A stretch of DNA of 64,000 nucleotides from JAEUIX01 sp046156035 (GTDB lineage: Bacteria > Planctomycetota > Phycisphaerae > Phycisphaerales > UBA1924), in the NCBI GenBank assembly GCA_046156035.1, contig JBJXEW010000055.1, positions 43,389-107,388 of the forward strand. Direction: 5' to 3'. A program made the position numbers and the translations under genes. Shown here piece by piece: positions 43,767 to 52,732 of the stretch (its first letter is position 1; every line of letters begins with the position of its first letter). Below the pieces are notes generated by a model. That model was given only the letters and a program-made list of their open reading frames with translations. It made no database searches and was not told where the DNA came from.

Positions 43767-45133
43767 GCCACCCCGGCTGGAGAGTTCGACTTTGTGCGGT
43801 CAGCGTCGCCGGCGTCGTTGCCGCCGGGGCCAGCGCGCAGACGCGTGTGTACCTGCGCGGGGGGACCGACCCGCTGCCGGGGCGGGTGGTGCGGATGGAT
43901 GCTGGCGGTGTCACCATGACCCTGACGGCCGATGGTCCGGGCTCCGACGGAGCGCCCGCCCCAGCCCGCGCTCCGGCCACCACGCGCGTGGTGTCGTGGG
44001 ACCGCGTGCGTGGTGTGGAGGCGGATGGGAGCCGGACCAGGGAGATTCCCGCTGCGTTCTCTGAATTGGCCGACAGCCTGTTTCGGGCGCGTGTGCGTCT
44101 GGAGCGCGGCGATATCGATCTGGCCGCGCCCGCGGCCGAACGCCTCTACGCCCGGACCACCACGTTCGAGGGACCCTCAGGAGCGCTGCTGGCGGAGTGC
44201 GTCCTTCGCGTGCGGCTGGCGCGCGGTGCCCACGCGTCAGCGATCGAGCCGTGGCTGCACATGGTGGCGGCACGCGGCCACGGCGGGGCGGGCTCGGCGG
44301 CAGAAGCATGGGTTGGGGGGACGGTGACATTGTCACCAGTCGTGGATGAAGCCAGCGGGTTGTGCCCCGCCCTTCCTCCCATCTTCTCACCCCTGCGCGG
44401 GGGTGCGTCGCTGCGGGCGCTGGTGGTTTCACCCCTGTGGGTCCGCCCCGATGCAAAGAGTGTCGCGGGTGACGGGCAGGTCCGCGCGGCCGAACTTGCC
44501 GCCTGGTATCGTGCCGCGGCGGGCCACGCGGCGGGTGTGCTGGCGCCTCTGCCTGCCGCCCGCGATGAGGTTGCCGACGACGGGTTGGAACTCGTGCGGC
44601 AAGTGGTCTTGTCCCGACTGGGAAGCACGGAGGAACGCGCCAAAGCCCGCGCATCGCTGGAGCGTCGCCTGGCGCTGATCGTTGCATCAGACGGGTCTGA
44701 GGCAACGACCGTGCAGCCGGTGAACCCGGACACCACCGTGGCCGCGGGCGTGCGTGGACGTTGGGTGGAGGCATGGTGCCGCGCCGCCATCGGGCTTTCA
44801 TGGCTGCGTGAGAGCGCGCATGAAGCGGGCAGCGCTGGCGGCACGGGTGGCGCGGCAACGGATGCAGAGGGGATTGCGCAGCAGCGCGGGAGAGCCGCGG
44901 TCCAACTGCTGCACGTGCCCGCACGCTTCGGGGCTGAGTTGCCCCAACTCGCGCTGATCGCCCTGGCCGAGGCGGCGGCGGAACTCAAGGCCTTGGGCTA
45001 CACGCAGGGTGCGGCCGCACTCGAAGACGAACTCCTCGAAGCCGACGGTGGCTGGGCGGAACTGCCCGCCGGAGTGCCGTCTGCGCCCAAAGATCGATCT
45101 CCACCGACCGTTGAACCCGAGAAGAAACCGTGA
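43763..45133 (+). CDS. Secreted hypothetical protein of the ExbB/ExbD operon
   Basis: 456 residues, unrecognised. Signal peptide MSHPGWRVRLCAVSVAGVVA ending GASAQT, then a strand-rich stretch (RVYLRGGTDPLPGRVVRMDA, like the SH3-ish start of similar proteins) and a mostly helical body. Overlaps the VWA stop by 4 bases (ATGA) and continues to the ExbB start. Periplasmic partner of the motor or of the VWA protein is a guess. Confidence 0.75.
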   Translation: MSHPGWRVRLCAVSVAGVVAAGASAQTRVYLRGGTDPLPGRVVRMDAGGVTMTLTADGPGSDGAPAPARAPATTRVVSWDRVRGVEADGSRTREIPAAFSELADSLFRARVRLERGDIDLAAPAAERLYARTTTFEGPSGALLAECVLRVRLARGAHASAIEPWLHMVAARGHGGAGSAAEAWVGGTVTLSPVVDEASGLCPALPPIFSPLRGGASLRALVVSPLWVRPDAKSVAGDGQVRAAELAAWYRAAAGHAAGVLAPLPAARDEVADDGLELVRQVVLSRLGSTEERAKARASLERRLALIVASDGSEATTVQPVNPDTTVAAGVRGRWVEAWCRAAIGLSWLRESAHEAGSAGGTGGAATDAEGIAQQRGRAAVQLLHVPARFGAELPQLALIALAEAAAELKALGYTQGAAALEDELLEADGGWAELPAGVPSAPKDRSPPTVEPEKKP

Positions 45134-46035
45134 TGAACGACTTGATACACCCCGTGGCGCTCGCCCTGACCCAGGCATCCGAGGCCGCGCCCAGCGCAAC
45201 CGAGGCCGCCGCGAGCGTGGGCGCGGGCGGACGCTCGCTCCTGCAGTTCGTCCACTCGGGCGGGCCGCTGAGTTACCTTCTGGTGCTGCTCTCCATCGCC
45301 GCCCTCGCGTTGATCGTGGCGAACATGATCCTGCTGCGGCGAGAGCGGCTGCTGCCCGAGCACGTGCGCGAGGGGCTGGAGAAACTCCTCAACCAGCGGC
45401 AGATCGAGCAGGCGATCCGCTTCTGCCAGGTCGAGGAGAACGGGTCGTTCCTGGCGTCCATTGTGGGGGGCGGGCTTTCGAAGGCGGCCAAGTCGCACTT
45501 CGGCATGCTCGATCTCAAGTCGGCTTTGGAAGACACCGGGGCGCGCGAGGTGGAGCGCCTGGAGCGGATCAACCACTGGATCGGCATCCTCGCGGCGGTC
45601 GGCCCCATGCTGGGCCTGCTGGGCACCGTGTTCGGCATGATCGGCGCGTTCGCCACCATCGGTTCGCTCTCGGGCGTGCAACGCTCGCAGGAACTCTCCA
45701 CGTACATGTCGCTGGCGCTGGTCTGCACGGCCGAAGGGTTGGTCGTGGCGATCCCCTGCACGATCGCCTTCGCCATCTTCCGGCGCAAGATCGATGCGCT
45801 CACAGCCGATGCTGGCGACATGGCCGAGCGCCTTGTGGCACCGGTGCTGGGGCAGGCCGCGGCACCTGCTCCACCGCTGCCGGGAGCGCAGGCCTACCCA
45901 ACGGCGTTCCGTCCTTCAACGACCGCGCAGCCCGCCGGACCGCGCCCCGGCGTTCAGGCACCGCCCTCTCCCGCGCGCGCACCCGGCGGCCCGGCGGGCG
46001 GTGCGGGTGACGGGCGGGGCGGGGCCGGGGCATGA
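45133..46035 (+). CDS. MotA/TolQ/ExbB proton-channel protein
   Basis: 300 residues. Three membrane helices: about 44-66 (LSYLLVLLSIAALALIVANM), 152-175 (WIGILAAVGPMLGLLGTVFG) and 195-218. GLLGTVFGM contains the conserved Thr of the second channel helix and CTAEGLVVAIPCT the conserved TAxGL of the third. ExbB proteins form a pentamer around an ExbD dimer and convert the proton gradient into motion. The C-terminus is an Ala/Pro/Gly tail of about 60 residues. The start overlaps the previous stop by one base (TGATG); GTG 45130 is a possible alternative. Confidence 0.93.
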   Translation: MNDLIHPVALALTQASEAAPSATEAAASVGAGGRSLLQFVHSGGPLSYLLVLLSIAALALIVANMILLRRERLLPEHVREGLEKLLNQRQIEQAIRFCQVEENGSFLASIVGGGLSKAAKSHFGMLDLKSALEDTGAREVERLERINHWIGILAAVGPMLGLLGTVFGMIGAFATIGSLSGVQRSQELSTYMSLALVCTAEGLVVAIPCTIAFAIFRRKIDALTADAGDMAERLVAPVLGQAAAPAPPLPGAQAYPTAFRPSTTAQPAGPRPGVQAPPSPARAPGGPAGGAGDGRGGAGA

Positions 46036-46508
46036 AACTCCCGCGCGCCAAGGAGATGGAACGGGAGAGGTTCGACCTGACCGCGATGATCGACATCGTG
46101 CTGCTGCTCATCATCTTCTTCACGCTCACGGCCCAGTTCGCCTCCGCCACGCGCTCGCGGTTGGACCTGCCGGCCGAGCGCGGCCGCGAAACCCCGCCGG
46201 ACGCCAGTTCGAGCGTGGTGGTGGACATGGACCGGGCTGGCAGACTCACCGTTCTCGGCACGCAGATGACCCAGGAAGACCTGGTGGAGTCGATCCGGGC
46301 CCGGCCCGGTGGCGGGAGTGGGGGCGGCGGCGCAGGAAGCGGTTCGGGATCCGCCTTCGACCTCATCATCAGGGCCGACCAGGCGTGCCCCGCGGTGCAC
46401 ATGAACCGCCTGGCCACCGCGCTCGCCCGTCTGGGTGTGAGGCGTTGGCGGCTGGCCACCAAGGGTGAGGATGCGCCGCCTGCGCCCGGCGGGGGAGGCC
46501 CCTCGTGA
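46032..46508 (+). CDS. ExbD/TolR-like protein 1
   Basis: 158 residues. One membrane helix (about 17-40, LTAMIDIVLLLIIFFTLTAQ) with the essential proton-carrying Asp21, then a periplasmic domain ending SAFDLIIRADQACPAVHMNR, the ExbD peptidoglycan/TonB-binding fold. A Gly/Ser-rich loop interrupts the domain. Overlaps ExbB by 4 bases (ATGA). Confidence 0.92.
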   Translation: MKLPRAKEMERERFDLTAMIDIVLLLIIFFTLTAQFASATRSRLDLPAERGRETPPDASSSVVVDMDRAGRLTVLGTQMTQEDLVESIRARPGGGSGGGGAGSGSGSAFDLIIRADQACPAVHMNRLATALARLGVRRWRLATKGEDAPPAPGGGGPS

Positions 46509-46921
46509 ACTTCCTCCGTCACCGCAAGCCCCCGATGCCCGCGCCGCGCCTGCCGCTCATCGCCCTGATCGACGTGGTGCTGTTCATTCTGCTTTACTTC
46601 ATCATCGCGGGCACCTTCGGGGGCGATGAATCGGACTTGGCGGCCACGCTCACTGCGGACCGCGCGGCCGGCGGCTCGGGGTCGAAACTGAGTGCGCAGG
46701 TGTTGAACGTGGAGACCAGCGGCGGTCTCGTCCGGTTCCGGCTCGGCAGCCGCGTCATGACCGACCGGGCGGCGTTGACATCGGTTGTCGGCAGCCTCCC
46801 CAAGGAGCCGGGGCTGGTCGTGCGTGTGGCGAACGACGTGCCCGTCGGCGCGGCGGCCGCGGCCCTTCAGGCGGCCCACGACGCGGGCTTTACGAGGATC
46901 AGTTATGTGCCGGCTCGGTAG
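46505..46921 (+). CDS. ExbD/TolR-like protein 2
   Basis: 138 residues. Membrane helix (about 17-40, LPLIALIDVVLFILLYFIIA) with Asp23 in the same position as in the first ExbD, then a periplasmic domain ending PVGAAAAALQAAHDAGFTRI. Two paralogous ExbD proteins suggest a heterodimer inside the ExbB ring. Start GTG 46505, GTGA overlap with the first ExbD. Confidence 0.9.
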   Translation: MNFLRHRKPPMPAPRLPLIALIDVVLFILLYFIIAGTFGGDESDLAATLTADRAAGGSGSKLSAQVLNVETSGGLVRFRLGSRVMTDRAALTSVVGSLPKEPGLVVRVANDVPVGAAAAALQAAHDAGFTRISYVPAR

Positions 46922-49814
46922 CGCGATCACGCTCGGTGTGGCCGTGGCAACGGCGGCGGGCTTCGCCGCCGGCGCGGCCGCAGCGCAGGCCAAGGCCCAA
47001 CCCAAGCCGGTCGGCACACCAGCGTTACCAGTCCCGGCAGCGGACGCCGGCCCCGGCCCCGAACGCACGCTCTCCGAGGCCGACGCGGCGATGGAGGCGT
47101 ACCTCGGACGGCCGGGCCTGCGCCCGCTGCTGGCCGAGCACCTGGCGCAGCGCCTCGCCACTGTTCCGCCCGACGAGCGCAAGGGCTTGGCCGATCGGCT
47201 GGCCCGGTTGTACGTCGAACTCATCGGCGCAGCACGGACACCCTCCGAGCGGGCCAACTGGGAGAAACTGGCCCGCGAGTTGATCCGTTCAGTGCCGGAG
47301 ACCGCCGCGGCTGACCTGCGGCTGGAACTGGCGCGCGCCGTGTACCTCAAGGCCGAGGGCGAGGCGGAGCGTTATCGCCTCCGCCTCGCCAGCGATGCCG
47401 AGATTGCCGATGCCCGCACGACGCTGGCGGACCTGAAGGGGCAGTTGGAAACCATCGCCATCGAGATCGGCCGGCGGGCCGACGCGCTGACGCGGATGGA
47501 GGATTCAGGCCGGGCCACTGATGCGCAGAGCGCCGAGGCGGTGGAGGCCAAGCGGCTGCGTGCCGTGGCGCTGTACTACGCGGGGTGGTCGTGCTGCTAC
47601 CTGTCGCTGGTGAACGCGGCTCCCGGCCCGAGCGCCGACGCGCTCAAGCACTTCACGTTTGTGCTCAGCGGAGCACCCGGCGCGGCCCCCAACATCGAGA
47701 AGTTCCAGAAGGAACTCCTGAAGTACGACCACCTCGCGCGGGCCGCGATCGGCACAGGCCTGGCGCACGCCCAGGCGGGCAACGCCGCGGAGGGCTTGCG
47801 CTGGCTCGACCTGGTGGACGCGGAGCCTTCCCTCGCACCCGACCTGCGGGCCCAGTTGCTCTCGCGCCGCATCGCCGTGCTGGCCCAGGCCAAGCGCTGG
47901 GCCGACCTGGAGCGGTTGATCGCCGCGGCCCGCAAACTGGGGCCGGACGCACGAAGGCAGGGTCGTGCGGCGGCGTCTCCGCTCGAAACCACGGCCGCGC
48001 GGCTGCTCGCGGTGTGCACGTTTGAGGCCGACCGCGCCAGCACGGGTGAAGTCGTTTCGGGGCTGGCTCAGACGGCCGTGCAAGACCTCATCGCCCGGGG
48101 CGAGGTGGCGCAGGTGCTGGACCTGGCGAACCGCTACGGCACCACGGGCCTGGGCGAGACCGGCTTCATCCCGCACTTTGTTCGCGGCGTGCAGGCCTAC
48201 GAGCAGGCGTCCGCGGCGGAGCGCGCCGCGGGCGGCAGCGCCAGCGACACGAGCGAGCCGACGCGCGACCCGGCCCTGGCGCAGAAGTTTCGCCAGGCGG
48301 CCGCCACGCTCGACGGTGCCGCGACGCAGCCCGATGCCGCGGGTTTCACCAGCGAGCGCTCGCGCGCCAAGATCACGGCCGGGCGGGCTCTGTTCCGTGC
48401 CGGCGACGCGGCCGGCGCCGCGATCCGCTTCGCCGCGGCCTCCGAAGCCGCGCCCGACACCGCTCAGGCGGAGGAGGCGCTGTGGCTGGCGATCATCGCG
48501 GCGGAGCGGGCCACGAAGGAGCAGCCCGCCCAGGCGCCGCTGGCCAAGCAACTGGAAGAGTTCTCCACGCTCTATCTGCGGCGGTTCCCCCAGACCGAGC
48601 GCGCCGCAACGCTCCTCCTGCGGCGCGTCGGCCGCTCGGCGCTCAGCGATGAGGAGGCCGTCAACGTGCTCCTGGCCGTCGGACGCGACACGCCGATCTA
48701 CGCCGCCGCGCAGCGGCAGGCCGCGCGCCTCCTCTACCGGGCGTTCCGCGCCAGCGATGACGCGGATCGCGCCTTCGCGGCGGGGCGGTTTGCGCAGGTG
48801 GCCGAAGAGGTGCTGGAGAGTGACCGGCGTGAGGCCACACGCTCGGATGTGGAAGGCAAGCCGGTGCCCGCCTCCGCCGAGCAGGCGGCGGCGGTCGAAC
48901 GCGGCATCGGGGTTGCGCGGCAACTGCTCGACGCGCTTCTTTGGGGTTCAACGCCCGACCCCGCGCGGGCGGAGGCGGTGCTGGAGACACTCCACGCGAT
49001 GGCCCTGCACGCGGGCGTGGACCTCTCGCCGTTTCAGGGTGAACTCACGTTCCGGCGCGTGCAGGTGCTGCTGGCCAAGGGCGACCAGGCGGGCGCGATC
49101 GACCTCACGACGCATCTGCGTGGCGTGGACCCGTCTCTGGCCGACTCGGCCGAGCGACTCTTCTATCAGCGGGCGCTCGTCGCCTACCGCCGCCTGCCGC
49201 CGCTCGAAGCCCAAACGCCCGCTCCCGAGCAGGTGCTCGCGCGGCTCGAGGCCGCCCGGGCGGTGGTGGCTGCGGGCGAGCGGATCATCGCGCACGCGCC
49301 GCCGACCGTCGAGGCCCTTCGCGACGCGGCGTTGCAAACCGTCTATCGCCAGGTCGCCGAGGCGGCCGCGGCCGTCTTCGGCCTGAGCGGCGATGGTGCA
49401 TCGCGCGATCTGGCGATCCGCCTGGATCGGCTGGTGCTCCAGGCCGCTCCCAACAACCGCAGCAGCCTGACGCGGATGGCCCAACTTGCGGAGGTCGCGG
49501 GTGAACACGCCGCCGCGCTGGAGGCCTGGACGGGCCTGTCGGCATCGCTGCCCGAGGGTTCAGCCGAGTGGTTCGAGGCCCGCTTCAACGCGATCCGCCT
49601 CCTGGCGTTGGGCGATGCGCCGGCGGCGAGCGTCGCCATCAATCAACTCGAGGTTCTGTACCCGACCCTCGGCCCCGAGCCGTGGCGCACGAAACTGACA
49701 GAGATGCGGGCCAAACTTCCGGCGGCACCAGCGCCCCTGCCCGCACTGCCCGCGGGCGGCGGTGGTGGAGCGGGGGGTGGAGCGGGGGGTGGAGCGGGGG
49801 GTGCCGCGCCGTGA
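46905..49814 (+). CDS. Large secreted TPR-like repeat protein
   Basis: 969 residues. Signal peptide (SAITLGVAVATAAGFAAGAA). Almost fully helical with repeat-like units (for example FAEAARAL-type helices: AIGTGLAHAQAGNAAEGLRW, ADLERLIAAARKLGPDARRQ, LAEVAGEHAAALEAWTGLSA), matching TPR/SEL1-like scaffolds. The end has three tandem 12-bp repeats encoding Gly/Ala. Start ATG 46905 overlaps ExbD by 17 bases. A periplasmic adaptor for the ExbB/ExbD motor is likely but inferred. Confidence 0.82.
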   Translation: MCRLGSAITLGVAVATAAGFAAGAAAAQAKAQPKPVGTPALPVPAADAGPGPERTLSEADAAMEAYLGRPGLRPLLAEHLAQRLATVPPDERKGLADRLARLYVELIGAARTPSERANWEKLARELIRSVPETAAADLRLELARAVYLKAEGEAERYRLRLASDAEIADARTTLADLKGQLETIAIEIGRRADALTRMEDSGRATDAQSAEAVEAKRLRAVALYYAGWSCCYLSLVNAAPGPSADALKHFTFVLSGAPGAAPNIEKFQKELLKYDHLARAAIGTGLAHAQAGNAAEGLRWLDLVDAEPSLAPDLRAQLLSRRIAVLAQAKRWADLERLIAAARKLGPDARRQGRAAASPLETTAARLLAVCTFEADRASTGEVVSGLAQTAVQDLIARGEVAQVLDLANRYGTTGLGETGFIPHFVRGVQAYEQASAAERAAGGSASDTSEPTRDPALAQKFRQAAATLDGAATQPDAAGFTSERSRAKITAGRALFRAGDAAGAAIRFAAASEAAPDTAQAEEALWLAIIAAERATKEQPAQAPLAKQLEEFSTLYLRRFPQTERAATLLLRRVGRSALSDEEAVNVLLAVGRDTPIYAAAQRQAARLLYRAFRASDDADRAFAAGRFAQVAEEVLESDRREATRSDVEGKPVPASAEQAAAVERGIGVARQLLDALLWGSTPDPARAEAVLETLHAMALHAGVDLSPFQGELTFRRVQVLLAKGDQAGAIDLTTHLRGVDPSLADSAERLFYQRALVAYRRLPPLEAQTPAPEQVLARLEAARAVVAAGERIIAHAPPTVEALRDAALQTVYRQVAEAAAAVFGLSGDGASRDLAIRLDRLVLQAAPNNRSSLTRMAQLAEVAGEHAAALEAWTGLSASLPEGSAEWFEARFNAIRLLALGDAPAASVAINQLEVLYPTLGPEPWRTKLTEMRAKLPAAPAPLPALPAGGGGGAGGGAGGGAGGAAP

Positions 49815-52732
49815 CGCCCGCGATGCAGCAGGCCATCCTGGATGTCTTTTTCGGCGCGCCCCGCGCCGGCGCCGCGCGCGGCACGCCCGAGGCCACCCTC
49901 GATCTGCCGACCGGCGAGCGCTCCGCCCCGGCCGTGAACGCGGCGTTCAACCGGCGCGTGGCCCTCATCGCGGCGCATCCGCGCGGGCGTGGCCCCGAAG
50001 CGCAAGCGGCCAGGATGATCCTTCACCAAGCCGCGCTGCAACTGCTGGGTGTCGGCGGGGGTGCGGCCGGTCCGATGGCCGCTGCGCCCGCACCGACCGA
50101 CGCACCCGGCCCCTCGCAGACCGCACGGGCCCCGTCTGCTCCGCGCCCCGCGACACCCGCGCCCCAGCCACCGGACGCGGAACTGGTCATAGAGGCCCGC
50201 CAGATGCTCGCGCGCGCGGGCACGATCGACGGCGCCGCGATGCAGCGCCTTACGGCCATTGCGCTCGCGCGTGGTCTGCCGCCGGAGGCCGCCGTGCGCG
50301 TCGTGGCGTCTCTGGCCGCAACCAGCGATGAGCCCCAGCGGGCCGCCGCGCCGCGACGGGCACCGACCGACCGTGATGAGGCCACCGACGAGCGCGTGCA
50401 CGGTGAGGATGAAGGCCGGCGCCTCGTGCGCATCGCCCTCACAGCCTTGGCCGCGCTCGTGGTGGTTGTGGGCCTTGCGATCACGGGCATCGTGCTCCTC
50501 GCGCAGTCGGCCGCGAAACTCCCCAGCGTCGCGACACCCTTCCCGACCCCGCCGGTGGTGGAGCGTGAACTCGCTCGCGCTGCCCTTGCCGACGAGGCGG
50601 CCCCTGCCGACGCAGCCCAGCCCGACCCCGCACAGATTCTCCGCGAGGCCCGCAGCGCGGCGAGCGCCGAACCCAAGGACGCGCAGCGCGCGTTCACCGC
50701 CGCCAACGACACGGTCGCGCGGTGGTGGTTCCTGCTCGACCCCGGCCAGCGCACCGCCGCAGCCGAGAGCATGGTGGAGGCGTTCCTGCGCGTGGCCAAT
50801 GACCCCGCCGCGGCCGACGCGCTGCTCACGGGTCTGACGCCGCCCGATGTTGCGAACCCGCCGCCCGAGGGTGGCGCGGCGGGTGCTGGTGCGGGCGGCG
50901 GTGGCACCGCCACGCTGAGCGCGGAGGGTGTCGCCCGAACGTCATGGGCCGCGGGCCTTCTCAGCCGCCTCGCACGCGAACGCGACCTGCCCGCCGATCA
51001 GGCCCGGCGCGTTGCGGCGATGCTGGAATCGGTGCTCGGGCGTGGCAAGGCCGGCGCTTCGACGAGTTTCGTGGCCGGAGCGCGCGTGGCCCTTGCCACC
51101 ATGCCCATGCGGATCGTGGCGGGCCCCGCGTTCGCTGCCGCCGACGGCACCGTCGCGGCCCCACCTCTGCCACCGAACTCGGCCGCGGCCACGTTCGAGC
51201 GCTGGGAGCGTTGCGTGCGAGCACTCGGCGAAGGGCCGCAAACCGGTGAACAGGCTGAGAACATGATCCTGGACGGGATCGAGACCGTCATGGTCCGCGC
51301 CGCGGAGCCCACGGCCGACCGCGCGGTCTACGCCGTGCTGCAAGGGTCCGCCGGGCGGCTGCGCTGGCGCGCGGCCGATCCCTCACGTCGCCGGCTTGTG
51401 GCGTGGTTCGGCCGGGCCGACATCAGCACGGCCGACCTCTCGGTTCTGACGGGCGCGATCGTGCGAGACTCCGCCGCCGAGGGTGTGGACCTGACGATGG
51501 CGCTCTCGCCACTGGCCACGCCCGAGGCCCGGGCTGCGCTGCGAGACCGCTACGCGAAAGCGTGGGCCATCGGGGCCGACTCCGTGCGGGCCGGGGGGGG
51601 CGGGGGGGGGCGAGCGGATTGGGCCGCGGTGTCGCGCGAGCAGATCGCCGCCAGCCAGACCGTGTCGGGCACGCTCGAAGACCTGCGCAGCGCGGCGGTG
51701 CTCTCTGCGCTCTCGCACGCGGCGTGGCGCAAGTCTCGCGGCGAGACCGGCAACGCCAACGACCTCGTCGCTCAGGAGGTGCCGCGCCTCACGTCGATGA
51801 TCCTCCCGCCGGTGGACGGGGCGGTGGGGGGAACAGGGGGGGGACCGGGCGGGGTGGCCGCCGCCTTCTCAGCGACCGACGGCTCGTGGGCGGTGCGGTT
51901 TGTCACCGACCGCAACGCCGCGGCGAAACTCGCGAGTCTGCGCGAACTGGAGAGTTCAAGCGTGCTGGGTCAGGCCGACGCGGACGTGCTGGTGGAGGCC
52001 GCGCTGGTGCTGGGCCAGAGCGACGTGCGCCGGGCCGCGCAGGGCACGCTGGGCAAGTACATCGACCAGCCCACGGTGCTGGGCGCGATCCTCAAGACGC
52101 TGCCGCGCGTGGTGCGTTCGCCGGGCGTGGCCGAGGCGCTCGCGCCCCTTTCCGCTCGCCCGCTCCCGGGGTGGCAGGCCCCCGCGTGGCCCGCGGAAGT
52201 CCGGCGCGCCGTGGTCGAGGCGTTGCTGGAGAAGATGGCGGGCGGGGGCACGGGCAACACGATTGACGCGCTGTGCGCGAGCATCGCCGAGTCGTACGCG
52301 CGCATGGCCGGGCTGGAGGTTTCGCCGGGGGGTGTGGGCCAAGCCGACGCGCCCGCCAAAGCGGCCGAGGGCGCGAGCAGACTCTACCAGAGCACGCGCA
52401 GCCGCTGCCAGCGGTATCCCTCCAACGAAGCGTTCCCGCAAGGGCTCGACCGGCTTGACCAGCGCCGCGCCAGCCGCCTGGCCGTGGCCGTCGGGCCGGT
52501 GCAGCGTTTCGCGGCCGAGCAGACCTCAACACTGGAGGCCCTCGCCTATCTCGTGAGCGGTGAGCGGCCCGGCACGGGGCCCGAGGTGAAGGCTTTGCTG
52601 GATGCGCTCGCCCGGCGCAGGCGCACGAGCGAGAGCATTGCCGAGCAGATCAAGGCGACCGAGGCCGCCATGCTCCGCCTGCACCTGCTGCGCGCGGGGG
52701 GGGCGGGCGAGGCGGGGGGAGCGAGCCAATGA
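49811..52732 (+). CDS. Large single-span membrane protein of the ExbB/ExbD operon
   Basis: 973 residues, unrecognised. The cytoplasmic N-terminal ~200 residues hold helices and a Pro/Ala linker; one membrane helix at about 205-232 (LAALVVVVGLAITGIVLLAQ) is followed by a ~740-residue helical, HEAT/TPR-like exported domain (for example LGQADADVLVEAALVLGQSD). G-tracts of 8 and 9 bases at 51593-51610 and 8 at 51836-51843 encode glycine runs. Start GTG 49811 shares GTGA with the previous stop. Confidence 0.78.
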   Translation: MTPAMQQAILDVFFGAPRAGAARGTPEATLDLPTGERSAPAVNAAFNRRVALIAAHPRGRGPEAQAARMILHQAALQLLGVGGGAAGPMAAAPAPTDAPGPSQTARAPSAPRPATPAPQPPDAELVIEARQMLARAGTIDGAAMQRLTAIALARGLPPEAAVRVVASLAATSDEPQRAAAPRRAPTDRDEATDERVHGEDEGRRLVRIALTALAALVVVVGLAITGIVLLAQSAAKLPSVATPFPTPPVVERELARAALADEAAPADAAQPDPAQILREARSAASAEPKDAQRAFTAANDTVARWWFLLDPGQRTAAAESMVEAFLRVANDPAAADALLTGLTPPDVANPPPEGGAAGAGAGGGGTATLSAEGVARTSWAAGLLSRLARERDLPADQARRVAAMLESVLGRGKAGASTSFVAGARVALATMPMRIVAGPAFAAADGTVAAPPLPPNSAAATFERWERCVRALGEGPQTGEQAENMILDGIETVMVRAAEPTADRAVYAVLQGSAGRLRWRAADPSRRRLVAWFGRADISTADLSVLTGAIVRDSAAEGVDLTMALSPLATPEARAALRDRYAKAWAIGADSVRAGGGGGGRADWAAVSREQIAASQTVSGTLEDLRSAAVLSALSHAAWRKSRGETGNANDLVAQEVPRLTSMILPPVDGAVGGTGGGPGGVAAAFSATDGSWAVRFVTDRNAAAKLASLRELESSSVLGQADADVLVEAALVLGQSDVRRAAQGTLGKYIDQPTVLGAILKTLPRVVRSPGVAEALAPLSARPLPGWQAPAWPAEVRRAVVEALLEKMAGGGTGNTIDALCASIAESYARMAGLEVSPGGVGQADAPAKAAEGASRLYQSTRSRCQRYPSNEAFPQGLDRLDQRRASRLAVAVGPVQRFAAEQTSTLEALAYLVSGERPGTGPEVKALLDALARRRRTSESIAEQIKATEAAMLRLHLLRAGGAGEAGGASQ

